NCBI RefSeq assembly: GCF_001019615.1
Contig: NZ_JNBQ01000002.1
Location: 248,001 to 312,000 of the forward strand
Direction of reading: 5' to 3'
Length of the DNA: 64,000 nucleotides
Source of the DNA: Cellulosimicrobium funkei
Lineage (GTDB): Bacteria; Actinomycetota; Actinomycetes; Actinomycetales; Cellulomonadaceae
Position numbers and translations under genes: made by a program. The notes below the pieces were generated by a model, which worked only from the letters and a program-made list of their open reading frames with translations, did no database searches and was not told the origin of the DNA. Below are positions 1 to 7,393 of this stretch, one piece after another; within the stretch, counting starts at the first letter, position 1, and each line of letters opens with the position of its first letter.

Positions 1-63
1 ACTACTGAGCTAGACCACGCCACCATCACGACCCAGGTCTTGGAAGCGCTAGTCCACCGCTGA
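1..63 (+). CDS. possible 3' end of a gene cut by the window edge
   Basis: Frame 1 is open from the first base to a TGA at 61-63. It encodes about 20 residues that end in an amphipathic-looking helix (ATITTQVLEALVHR). The stretch is less GC-rich than the rest of the window. No family can be named from so few residues, and the open frame may be chance. Confidence 0.2.
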   Translation, partial: TTELDHATITTQVLEALVHR

Positions 64-81
64 CCACTTCCGAAACAGACT

Positions 82-1413
82 CTAGGTCGATCTCGCGGGA
101 GGAAGGTCCGCCAGGCGGCGTTGCAGGAGGCGGCGGTCGCCCTCGCGGTCCACGAGCGCGAGTGCGCGGTGCAGGTCGGCGGCGGCGTCCGCGGGGCGTC
201 CGGCGCGCTCGAGCAGCTCGGCGCGCACCGCGGGCAGCAGGTGGTATCCCGCGAGCGCGGGCTCGGCGGCGACGGCGCCGACCGCGGCGAGGCCGGCGTC
301 CGCCCCGCGCACCTCGGCGACGGCGACCGCACGGTTGAGCGCGACGACCGGCGAGCCGGTGAGGTCGAGCAGCACGTCGTACAGGCCGAGGATCTGGGGC
401 CAGTCGGTCGCGTCGGCGTCGGAAGCCTCGTCGTGCAGCGCCGCGACGGCGGCCTGCACCTGGTACGGCCCGGGGCGCCCGACGGCGAGCGCCGCCTCGA
501 GCTCGGCCACGCCCTCGGCGATCTCCTCGTGCCGCCAGCGCGCGCGGTCCTGCTCGGCGAGGGTGCGCGTCGCGCCGTCCGGGCCGACGCGCACGTCCCG
601 GCGCGCGTGCTGGAGCAGGAGCAGGGCGAGCAGGCCACGTGCCTCGGGCTCGTCGTCGAGCAGCCGTGCGGCGAGGCGCGCGAGCCGGACGGCGACGTCG
701 GCGAGCGCGCGCCGCTCGGCAGATCCCTCGACCACGTCGGCGGGCTCCGCCCAGGCGTCGTAGCCCTCCGTGAAGAGCACGTACAGGACGGCGAGGACGC
801 CGTCGACGCGCTCCGCCCGGAGCGAGGCGGGCGGCACCCGGAACGTGATCCCGGTCGCGCGGATGCGGCGCTTGGCTCGGACGAGGCGCTGCGCCATCGT
901 CGCCTCGGGGACGAGGAAGGCCCGCGCGACCTGCGCCGTCGTCATGCCGGTCAGCGACCGCAGGGTGAGGGCGACCCGCGCCTCGGCGGGCAGGGCCGGG
1001 TGGCAGCACGTGAACAGCAGTCGCAGGAGGTCGCCGTCGGGGTCGTCCGGCTCCCACGCGTCGTCGTCGAGGCCGACGGCGACCTGCTCGACCACGGGGT
1101 CGGCGGCGGGATTGCCGGCCCGCGGCCCCGGGTCGACGCGCTCGCCCAGCCGGCCGGACGCGGCGACGCGTTCCGCCTCGACCCGGCGCCGTCGCAGGAC
1201 GTCGATCGCGTGCCGGCGGGCCGTCGTCGTGAGCCAGGCGCCGGGACGTTCCGGGACGCCGTCGCGGCCCCACGTGCGCAGCGCGGTCGCGAACGCCTCC
1301 TGCGCCGACTCCTCGGCCAGGTCGAGGTCGCCCGTGCTGCGCGCGACAGCGCCGAGGACGCGTCCCCACTCGGTGCGGAACGCGTCCTCGACGGCGCGGC
1401 TCGGGTCCGTCAC
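82..1413 (-). CDS. ECF sigma factor with C-terminal TPR-like extension (ECF42/SigJ type)
   Basis: RNA polymerase sigma factor of the long ECF type, 443 aa. Sigma region 2 lies at about residues 10-75 (EESAQEAFATALRTW) and region 4 at about 150-190 (TTAQVARAFLVPEATMAQR). A helical, TPR-like C-terminal half runs to the end, as in the ECF42 group. The start is GTG, 10 bp after the YCII gene at 1424-1780, so the two are cotranscribed. ECF42 sigma factors are known to be genetically linked to DGPF/YCII proteins, which matches this context. There is no anti-sigma factor nearby. The last codons and the stop lie inside a CGCGAGATCGACC word that recurs at other gene ends in the window. Regulon unknown. 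Confidence 0.9.
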   Translation of the reverse strand: MTDPSRAVEDAFRTEWGRVLGAVARSTGDLDLAEESAQEAFATALRTWGRDGVPERPGAWLTTTARRHAIDVLRRRRVEAERVAASGRLGERVDPGPRAGNPAADPVVEQVAVGLDDDAWEPDDPDGDLLRLLFTCCHPALPAEARVALTLRSLTGMTTAQVARAFLVPEATMAQRLVRAKRRIRATGITFRVPPASLRAERVDGVLAVLYVLFTEGYDAWAEPADVVEGSAERRALADVAVRLARLAARLLDDEPEARGLLALLLLQHARRDVRVGPDGATRTLAEQDRARWRHEEIAEGVAELEAALAVGRPGPYQVQAAVAALHDEASDADATDWPQILGLYDVLLDLTGSPVVALNRAVAVAEVRGADAGLAAVGAVAAEPALAGYHLLPAVRAELLERAGRPADAAADLHRALALVDREGDRRLLQRRLADLPPARST

Positions 1414-1423
1414 GACCGACAGG

Positions 1424-1780
1424 TCAGGGCCTGTCGAGGTCGAGCGGCCACGCAGGGTGCAGCTCGATCGCGCCGCCGTACGCCATGGGGTGCTCGGACG
1501 CGATGGCGATCGCGGTGTCCAGGTCGGGCGCCTCGAGGACGTCGAACCCGGCGATCGTCTCCTTGGTCTCGGAGAACGGGCCGTCGGTGACGAGGACCTT
1601 GCCGCCGCGCACCCGCACGCCGACGGCGTCCTCCGCCGGTCGCAGCCGGTCGCCGATCACCGCGGCGCCGCTGCCGTAGTGCCGTCCGACCCACTCCTCG
1701 ATCGGCGGGGCCGCCTCGAACTCCTCGGGTCGCAGGTCGGGGTCGTGCGGCGTGCCGAGCACGAGCATCAGGTAGCGCAT
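1424..1780 (-). CDS. YCII-related (DGPF domain) protein
   Basis: Small cytoplasmic alpha/beta-barrel protein of the YCII/DGPF family, 118 aa, full length for the family. The diagnostic DGPFSETKE motif is near residue 70, followed by the conserved AGFDVLE strand. A strong GGAGGACCTCTG precedes the ATG. The gene sits directly upstream of the ECF sigma gene and its start overlaps the stop of the 56-codon ORF before it (TGATG). The biochemical role of DGPF proteins is not established; a role as partner or sensor of the linked ECF42 sigma factor is inferred from their constant association. Confidence 0.9.
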   Translation of the reverse strand: MRYLMLVLGTPHDPDLRPEEFEAAPPIEEWVGRHYGSGAAVIGDRLRPAEDAVGVRVRGGKVLVTDGPFSETKETIAGFDVLEAPDLDTAIAIASEHPMAYGGAIELHPAWPLDLDRP

Positions 1781-1950
1781 CAGAGGTCCTCCGCCCTCGT
1801 CGTCGCGGGCCGGCGGAGCGCCGTCGGCCCGTAGAGCACCACGTCGGCGACGTCGATCCCGTCGCCGACGCTGCGCCGTCCGTCACGGTAGCGCGCGAGG
1901 TCCGGCGGCTGCTCCCGGTTCGCCGCGAGGATCGTCTGCAGAAAGGTCAT
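1780..1950 (-). CDS. small hypothetical protein translationally coupled to the YCII gene
   Basis: A 56-aa ORF starting at ATG 1950 behind an excellent GGAGGAGGCACG ribosome binding site. Its TGA overlaps the YCII start by one base (TGATG), which argues for real translation and coupling. The product is polar, begins MTFLQTILAANREQPPDL, has no cysteines, no membrane segment and no motif I recognise. An upstream in-frame start at 1989 is possible but lacks the ribosome binding site. It is the first gene of the YCII/ECF operon. Confidence 0.5.
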   Translation of the reverse strand: MTFLQTILAANREQPPDLARYRDGRRSVGDGIDVADVVLYGPTALRRPATTRAEDL

Positions 1951-1995
1951 CGTGCCTCCTCCGTCGGTGCGGCCCGTGCGGCCGCTCACCCAGAC

Positions 1996-2022
1996 GACGA
2001 AGCCCGGGCGGCGAGATCGACA
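1996..2022 (-). promoter_or_regulatory. candidate ECF42 promoter of the first YCII/sigma operon
   Basis: On the minus strand TGTCGA (2017-2022) is followed after 17 nt by CGTC (1996-1999), about 45 nt upstream of the 56-codon ORF. As I recall it, the published ECF42 consensus is TGTCGA with CGA/TC, so this suggests autoregulation. The second YCII/ECF module has the same pair at 15-nt spacing. Confidence 0.4.
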
Positions 2023-2083
2023 CGACGCGGCGACGAGTTCTGGGAATCCGTCGGGGCGGCGGCAGGGCGGGGCGGCAAGGTCC

Positions 2084-2155
2084 CGCGAGATCGACCCGAG
2101 CGTTCTAGATCGACCCTCGGAGGGCCGATCTGGAGACGGGCGGGTCGATCTCGCG
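2084..2155. repeat. nested inverted repeat at the 3' end of the serine hydrolase gene, probable terminator
   Basis: Outer perfect 14-bp arms CGCGAGATCGACCC (2084-2097) and its complement (2142-2155) enclose a second hairpin with arms AGATCGACCCTC (2107-2118) and GAGGGCCGATCT (2120-2131; one mismatch). The word AGATCGACCC therefore occurs four times in order +,+,-,-. The outer arm abuts the stop codon of the gene at 2156. Confidence 0.6.
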
Positions 2156-3643
2156 TCAGGAGAACGTCGCGGCGTGGGCCGCCGGGACGACGAGCGTCGA
2201 CAGGCTCGGGTGCCACAGCGGCGTCGTGTGCCAGGCGAGGGTCAGGCGCTCCCCGGGGCGGCCCGTCGCGACGAGGCGGTGCGGCGACGTCGGGAGCACC
2301 ACGTGCACCTCGACGGTGCCGTCGGGCAGCGCGCGGCCGCGCGTCGAGACGACGAGCACGGGGTCGACGACGGGCCCCGCGGCAGGGCCGGAGCCCTCGG
2401 CGGCGTGGGGCCAGGGCAGGACGCGCGTCGTCCAGCGGTCTTCGGCGACGGGGACCGGCTGTCCACCGACGTCGAGGCGCCAGGTGTACGGGGACCCGGC
2501 CCGGACGGCGTGGAGCGTCCACGGCACCGGGCTGATCACGTCCTGCGGCGTCGGTTGCGGGTCGAGCTCCTGGCCGACGACGCCCGGCCACGCGTCGAGC
2601 GTCGCGAGCCTGTCGGCGAGGCGCGCCGCGGCGGCGGGGTCGGGCGGCAGCGGGGTGCTGCCGTCGCTCGCGCGTTCGACGAACGCCCAGATCGCGTCGA
2701 GGGTCGACTGCGCGTCGCGGGTCGCGCCGCGGTAGCCGATCGCGAGCCCGCGCTCGGGGACGGCGATCGCGAACTGCCCGTACGCGCCGTCGGCCCGGAA
2801 CCCGTGCCGGCTCGTCCACACCTGGTAGCCGTAGCCGCGCGACCAGTCCGGCGGCTCCCCGCCGGCCACCCCGGGGGCGCCGCCGTGCTCCGCCGTGTCC
2901 GACCAAGGCTCGCGCATCGCGGCCAGCCACGTGGGCGGGATCACGGTGACGCCCGCGTACCGGCCGCCGTCGGCCATCGCGACGGCGAGGCGCGCCAGCT
3001 CGGTGGTCGTCACGTGCAGCCCCGAGAAGCCCTGGTCGAGTCCGTCGATCTCGACCCACCACGGGTGCGTGATTTCGAGCGGATCGAGCACGCGCGGGCG
3101 CAGGTAGGCGAGCAGGCGCTCACCGGTCACGGCGGTGACGACCGAGGACAGCGCGCGCGACGCGGGCGAGCTGTACGCGAAGTGCGTGCCCGGGGCGTGC
3201 TCCGGCGGGGTGGCGAGCAGGCGGGGGAGGTCGAACCCGATCTCGGCGAGCTGGCCGGACGTGTGACCGGTGCTCATCGTCAGCAGGTGCCGCACGGTGA
3301 GGCCGGAGGGGTCGGGCAGGCCGAGCACCTCCCCGACGCGGTCGTCGACCGTGAGGCGCCCCTCGGCCACGAGGTGCCCGACGGCGAGCGCGGTGAACGT
3401 CTTCGAGACGGAGTAGACGAGACCGGGTAGCGGCGCGTCGTGCGGCGCCCAGGCCGCCTCGACCACCGGGATGCCGTCGCGCGCGACGACGAGGCCGTGC
3501 GGGTCGAGCCCGCCGCCCTCGAGCGCGTCGAGCAGGTCGAGGACCGCGGCGGACGGGATGCCGTGCGCCTCGGGGCAGGGCGCCGGCGCGGCGGGCCCGG
3601 TGGGGGACGCCGTCGCGGTCTCGGTCACGGGGTGCTCGGTCAC
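2156..3643 (-). CDS. serine hydrolase of the class C beta-lactamase/esterase fold
   Basis: Penicillin-binding-protein-like serine hydrolase, 495 aa, with no signal peptide, so probably cytoplasmic. The catalytic SxxK is S78-V-S-K81 (VYSVSKTFTA); the second motif is Y157-S-S. The first ~330 residues form the beta-lactamase domain and the last ~150 a beta-rich lipocalin-like tail. GTG start 4 bp after the aguA stop, so it is coupled to the alpha-glucuronidase and in line with uxaC. Context suggests an esterase acting on decorated xylo-oligosaccharides, for example deacetylation. This is inference; members of this fold include esterases, DD-peptidases and amidases. Confidence 0.85.
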   Translation of the reverse strand: MTEHPVTETATASPTGPAAPAPCPEAHGIPSAAVLDLLDALEGGGLDPHGLVVARDGIPVVEAAWAPHDAPLPGLVYSVSKTFTALAVGHLVAEGRLTVDDRVGEVLGLPDPSGLTVRHLLTMSTGHTSGQLAEIGFDLPRLLATPPEHAPGTHFAYSSPASRALSSVVTAVTGERLLAYLRPRVLDPLEITHPWWVEIDGLDQGFSGLHVTTTELARLAVAMADGGRYAGVTVIPPTWLAAMREPWSDTAEHGGAPGVAGGEPPDWSRGYGYQVWTSRHGFRADGAYGQFAIAVPERGLAIGYRGATRDAQSTLDAIWAFVERASDGSTPLPPDPAAAARLADRLATLDAWPGVVGQELDPQPTPQDVISPVPWTLHAVRAGSPYTWRLDVGGQPVPVAEDRWTTRVLPWPHAAEGSGPAAGPVVDPVLVVSTRGRALPDGTVEVHVVLPTSPHRLVATGRPGERLTLAWHTTPLWHPSLSTLVVPAAHAATFS

Positions 3644-3647
3644 GTGC

Positions 3648-5684
3648 TCAGTAGATCGTGCGGCCGTGCGCGTCGGCCACGCCGGACGCGCGCAGGAAGT
3701 AGGTGCACACCTGGTCGCGCCACTCGCGGGCGGAGCGGAGCTGCTCCGCGAGGCGCTCGGTGACCCGCTCGAACACCGCGTCGTCGACCGCGCCGCGCAG
3801 TCCCTGCCACGTGCGCACGTACTCCTCGACGCGCTCGACGCCGGCGAAGTGGGTGTCGTACACGTGCTGGACGACGGTCGTGCCGTCGTGCAGCACGTGC
3901 CCGTACGGCACGTGGTGGAAGAAGAGCAGCAGCTCGTCGGGGCACGTGTCGAGCGACTCGTAGACGTCGCGCCACGGTGCGGGGTACTGGCCGATGTAGC
4001 CGGTGCCGGTCGCGCGCGTGCGGTCGACCCCGATGCCGTCGCGGTCGGCGAAGTGGTACGTGCCCCACGGCGAGTACTCGTAGCCGTCGACCGACGGCCC
4101 GTAGTGGTGCCCCGGGTTCACCATGAAGCCCACGCCGAGCGGCGCGGTGTACGCCTCGTAGGTGCGCCACGAGTCGTCGAGGACGGCGTGGACCCCCGCC
4201 CGGACGTCGGGGTCGACGGTGCGGTCGGCGCTCGCGGACGACGGGGACGCGAACGTCAGCGCGACCCACTCGTCGAGGACGGCGGTCGGGTCGAGCGTCG
4301 GGTCCCACGCGAGGCGGCCGAACGCGTAGAGGTTCGCCTGCGCGAGCGGGTGGCCCGTCCAGAACGCGTCGTCGCCGACGTTGGACACCGCGGCGATCCC
4401 GCCGCCCCGCGCGGCTGCCACCTGGGGCGAGGCCCCCGGGCCCGCGCCCCCGACGACGTCGGACACCGTGGGGGAGCCGTCGTCGCCCTCGACCGGGCCC
4501 CACGGCCGGAACCGCAGGATCTCGCTCCACCACGGGCCCAGGTAGCACGCGTGGCGCTGCTGGCCCGTGTACTCCTGCGTCACCTGGAGCTCGACGGCGA
4601 GGCGCGTGCGCGGCATCGCGGCGAGCACGGGGGACACGGGCTCGCGCGTCTGGAAGTCCATCGGGCCGTGCTTGACCTGCACCACGACGTTCTCGTCGAA
4701 CCGCCCGTCGAGCGGCGCGAAGTGGTCGTAGGCGGCGCGCGCCCGGTCGGTCGAGCGGTCACGCCAGTCCTGCGTGTGGTTGTAGACGAACGCGCGCCAG
4801 TGCACCGTGCCGCCGTGCGGGGCGAGGGCGCGCGCGAGGAGGTTGGCGCCGTCGGCGTGGTCGCGCCCGTACGCGAACGGCCCCGGCTGCCCCTCGGAGT
4901 CCGCCTTGACGACGAACCCGCCGAAGTCGGGGATCGCCGCGTACACGCGCGCGACGGCGTCCGCCCACCACGCCCGGACGCCCGGGTCCAGCGGGTCCGA
5001 CGTCGGGAGCCCGCCGAGCACGATCGGCGACGCGAAGCTCACGGACAGGTGCACCCGGATGCCCCACGGCCGGAACGCGGCGGCGACGCGCGCGACGTCG
5101 GGCAGGCCGTCGGTGAGCAGCCGCGCCTCGCGCGCGTGCACGTTGACGTTGTTGATCGCGACGCGGTTCACGCCCGTCGCCGCGAGCAGGCGCGCGTACT
5201 GCTCGACGCGCGACAGGTCCTCGCGCACGTGCCCGTCCGCGTAGAAGATCGAGCCGCCCGAGTACCCGCGCTCGACCTGGCCCATGACCGGGTGGACGTC
5301 CACGTTGTCCCAGTGGTCGAGCATGCGCAGCGCGTGCGCGGGCTCGTGGCGAGCGTCCGGGTGGCCGGCGGCGTCCGTCGTCCCGGAGCGCACGACGTGG
5401 AACCACGCGTGGAGGAGCGCGGCGTCGTCGTCCGCCGCGACGTCCAGGCGGCCGTCTCGGTGCGCGACGACGAACCCCTCGCCGCCGGGGACGGCGCCGG
5501 TGTCGCGCAGGACGAGGTCGGCGTCGCCGTCGACGAGGGTCGCGCCCGCACGGCGGGCCTCGCCGCGGACGGTCTCGGCGAGCGGGCCGTCGCCCGCGAC
5601 GAGCACGGTGCGGCCGTGCAGGAAGGCGGTCGCGGCGTCGGGCAGCCAGGCGGGGTGCACGGACGGGTGGTCCGGGGTGGTCAC
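3648..5684 (-). CDS. aguA: GH67 alpha-glucuronidase
   Basis: Releases (4-O-methyl-)glucuronic acid from the non-reducing-end xylose of aldouronic acids from xylan. The 678-aa length fits GH67. Signature blocks are present: KADSEGQPGP with the catalytic acid Glu, VQVKHGPMDFQTREP with the conserved Asp, and ELQVTQEYTGQ with the second conserved Glu, plus DNVDVHPVMGQVERGYSG. No signal peptide, consistent with intracellular oligosaccharide cleavage. GTG start behind CCAGGAGAGACCC. It lies 75 bp downstream of uxaC and 4 bp before the serine hydrolase. The released glucuronate would feed UxaC, then UxuB and UxuA (19145-21885). Confidence 0.95.
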   Translation of the reverse strand: MTTPDHPSVHPAWLPDAATAFLHGRTVLVAGDGPLAETVRGEARRAGATLVDGDADLVLRDTGAVPGGEGFVVAHRDGRLDVAADDDAALLHAWFHVVRSGTTDAAGHPDARHEPAHALRMLDHWDNVDVHPVMGQVERGYSGGSIFYADGHVREDLSRVEQYARLLAATGVNRVAINNVNVHAREARLLTDGLPDVARVAAAFRPWGIRVHLSVSFASPIVLGGLPTSDPLDPGVRAWWADAVARVYAAIPDFGGFVVKADSEGQPGPFAYGRDHADGANLLARALAPHGGTVHWRAFVYNHTQDWRDRSTDRARAAYDHFAPLDGRFDENVVVQVKHGPMDFQTREPVSPVLAAMPRTRLAVELQVTQEYTGQQRHACYLGPWWSEILRFRPWGPVEGDDGSPTVSDVVGGAGPGASPQVAAARGGGIAAVSNVGDDAFWTGHPLAQANLYAFGRLAWDPTLDPTAVLDEWVALTFASPSSASADRTVDPDVRAGVHAVLDDSWRTYEAYTAPLGVGFMVNPGHHYGPSVDGYEYSPWGTYHFADRDGIGVDRTRATGTGYIGQYPAPWRDVYESLDTCPDELLLFFHHVPYGHVLHDGTTVVQHVYDTHFAGVERVEEYVRTWQGLRGAVDDAVFERVTERLAEQLRSAREWRDQVCTYFLRASGVADAHGRTIY

Positions 5685-5759
5685 GGGTCTCTCCTGGGGG
5701 AACGGTCTGAGCGTGAGTGCGTGAAATCGTCGCGAGATCGGGCCGCCGCGGCGACTACT

Positions 5760-7259
5760 TCATGCACTCAACGGCGGGTAGGACGCCTGGGGCAGGTGGT
5801 AGGCGAGGTCGACGGCGGTCTCGAGCGCCTCGTCGAGGTCGAGCCGGTGCTCGGCGACGAGGCGGGCGAGGTGGCCGGCGTCGATCCGGCGTGCGAGGTC
5901 GTGGCGGGCCGGGATGGAGCAGAACGCGCGCGTGTCGTCGACGAACCCGCTCGTGTTGTAGAAGCCCGCGGAGTCGGTCGCGGCCTCACGGAAGCGACGC
6001 ATGCCGTCAGGGGTGTCGAGGAACCACCACGGGGCGCCGAGCCGCAGCGCCGGGTAGACGCCCGCGAGGGGAGCGAGCTCGCGCGAGAAGGTGTCCTCGT
6101 CGACGGTGAACGCGATCATCCGGAAGCCGGGGTGGTGCCCGAACGCCTCGAGGACGGGGCGCAGCGCGCGCACGTACTCGGTGCGCTCGGGGATGTCGTA
6201 GCCCTTGTCGGGACCGTAGGCCTGCGCGACGCCGGCGCAGTGGTCGCGCAGGACGCCGGGGTGGAGCTGCAGGACGAGCCCGTCCTCGGCCGACATCGCG
6301 GCCATCTGGAACAGCATGTGCGCGGAGAACGCCCGCGCGTCGGCCGTCGTGGCCTCGCCGCGCAGCGCGCGGTCGAGGATGCGGGCGGCGTCGGCGTCGT
6401 CGAGAGGAGTGGTGTCGGCGGTCAGGTGGCCGTGGTCGGTCGCGCGGGCGCCGGCGGCGACGAACGCGGCGCGGCGTGCGCGCAGCGCGTCGAGGTAGGA
6501 GCGATAGTCGACGACGTCCGTGCCCGCCGCGGCACCGAGCTCGGCGACCTGCGTCGCCCAGTCGGCGCGGTCGAGGTGCAGGAGCGGGTCGGGGCGGAAC
6601 GTGGGCACGACGCGCTCGCCCCAGCCGTCCGCGGCGAGGCGCGCGTGGTCGGCGAGCGGGGACTGCGCGGGGTCGGTCGTGGCGAGGAGCTCGAGGCCGA
6701 ACCGCTCGAACAGCGCGCGCGGACGGTACTCGGGACGCGCGAGCCGGTCGACCAGGTGGTCGTACAGCGCATCCGCGGTCTCGGCCGACGGCTTCACCGG
6801 GGCGCCGAAGACCTCGACGAGCGCGTGCTCCGTCCAGTACCGCGTCGGGGTGCCGCGGAACAGGTGCCACCCGGCGCAGAACCGGCGCCAGATCTCGCGC
6901 GGGTCCGTCTCGGCGGGGGCGGTGCCGTCGGGGGCGCCGGGCACGGGCGCGACCCCGAGGTCCTGGACGCCGCGCACGCCCGGCGACCCGTGCGGTGACG
7001 TGCTCTGGGCGACGAGCATGCGCACGAGGTAGTGGTCGGGCGTGACGAACAGCGCGGCGGGGTCGCCGAACGGGGTGTCGTCGGCGAACAGCGCGACGTC
7101 GACGTGGCCGTGCATCGAGACGATCGGCAGGTCGCGCGTCGCGGCGTAGACCTCGCGGGCGAGCGGTCGGAGCACGGGGTCGGCGGGGAGCGCGCGGTCG
7201 GGGTGCAGGGACCACGGCGCCGTCGCGGTGGTCGGGTCCAGGTGGGCCGTGCTCGTCAC
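5760..7259 (-). CDS. uxaC: glucuronate (uronate) isomerase
   Basis: Isomerises D-glucuronate to D-fructuronate (and galacturonate to tagaturonate), the first step of the hexuronate pathway. The amidohydrolase-type TIM barrel is evident from SMHGHVDVALFAD near the N-terminus, TDHALVEVFG, and the LGAPWWFLDTPDGMRRFRE block. About 499 aa from the GTG at 7259, chosen because GGAGGAACCC lies directly before it; an upstream in-frame start at 7295 would begin inside the operator. First gene of the uxaC-aguA-serine hydrolase unit, divergent from the LacI gene at 7394 with one operator of the pair between them. Confidence 0.92.
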   Translation of the reverse strand: MTSTAHLDPTTATAPWSLHPDRALPADPVLRPLAREVYAATRDLPIVSMHGHVDVALFADDTPFGDPAALFVTPDHYLVRMLVAQSTSPHGSPGVRGVQDLGVAPVPGAPDGTAPAETDPREIWRRFCAGWHLFRGTPTRYWTEHALVEVFGAPVKPSAETADALYDHLVDRLARPEYRPRALFERFGLELLATTDPAQSPLADHARLAADGWGERVVPTFRPDPLLHLDRADWATQVAELGAAAGTDVVDYRSYLDALRARRAAFVAAGARATDHGHLTADTTPLDDADAARILDRALRGEATTADARAFSAHMLFQMAAMSAEDGLVLQLHPGVLRDHCAGVAQAYGPDKGYDIPERTEYVRALRPVLEAFGHHPGFRMIAFTVDEDTFSRELAPLAGVYPALRLGAPWWFLDTPDGMRRFREAATDSAGFYNTSGFVDDTRAFCSIPARHDLARRIDAGHLARLVAEHRLDLDEALETAVDLAYHLPQASYPPLSA

Positions 7260-7280
7260 GGGTTCCTCCAGAGGCGTCGT

Positions 7281-7351
7281 TGCGAACGTTTGCATCCTAC
7301 GTCATCGGCGTTCCGCTGTGTCGTCGACCCCGAGCGCTACAATCGTTCGCA
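7281..7351. promoter_or_regulatory. LacI-type operator pair between uxaC and its regulator
   Basis: Two copies of one site face each other: TGCGAACGTTTGCA (7281-7294) and TACAATCGTTCGCA (7338-7351; complement TGCGAACGATTGTA), starts 57 bp apart. On the minus strand TAGGAT, a likely -10 box for uxaC, immediately precedes the first; on the plus strand TACAAT in the second is a likely -10 for the LacI gene. The same pair with identical spacing lies at 19004-19074. Confidence 0.75.
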
Positions 7352-7393
7352 GCCCCGGTCTCCCCGCGGGGCCCGAGCGCCGAGGAGGCAGCC

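Noticed and set aside
3471-6998. Very long plus-strand open frame opposite aguA and uxaC
   Set aside because: Antisense shadow of two well-supported genes in high-GC DNA; product is low-complexity Arg/Val/Gly with no domain.
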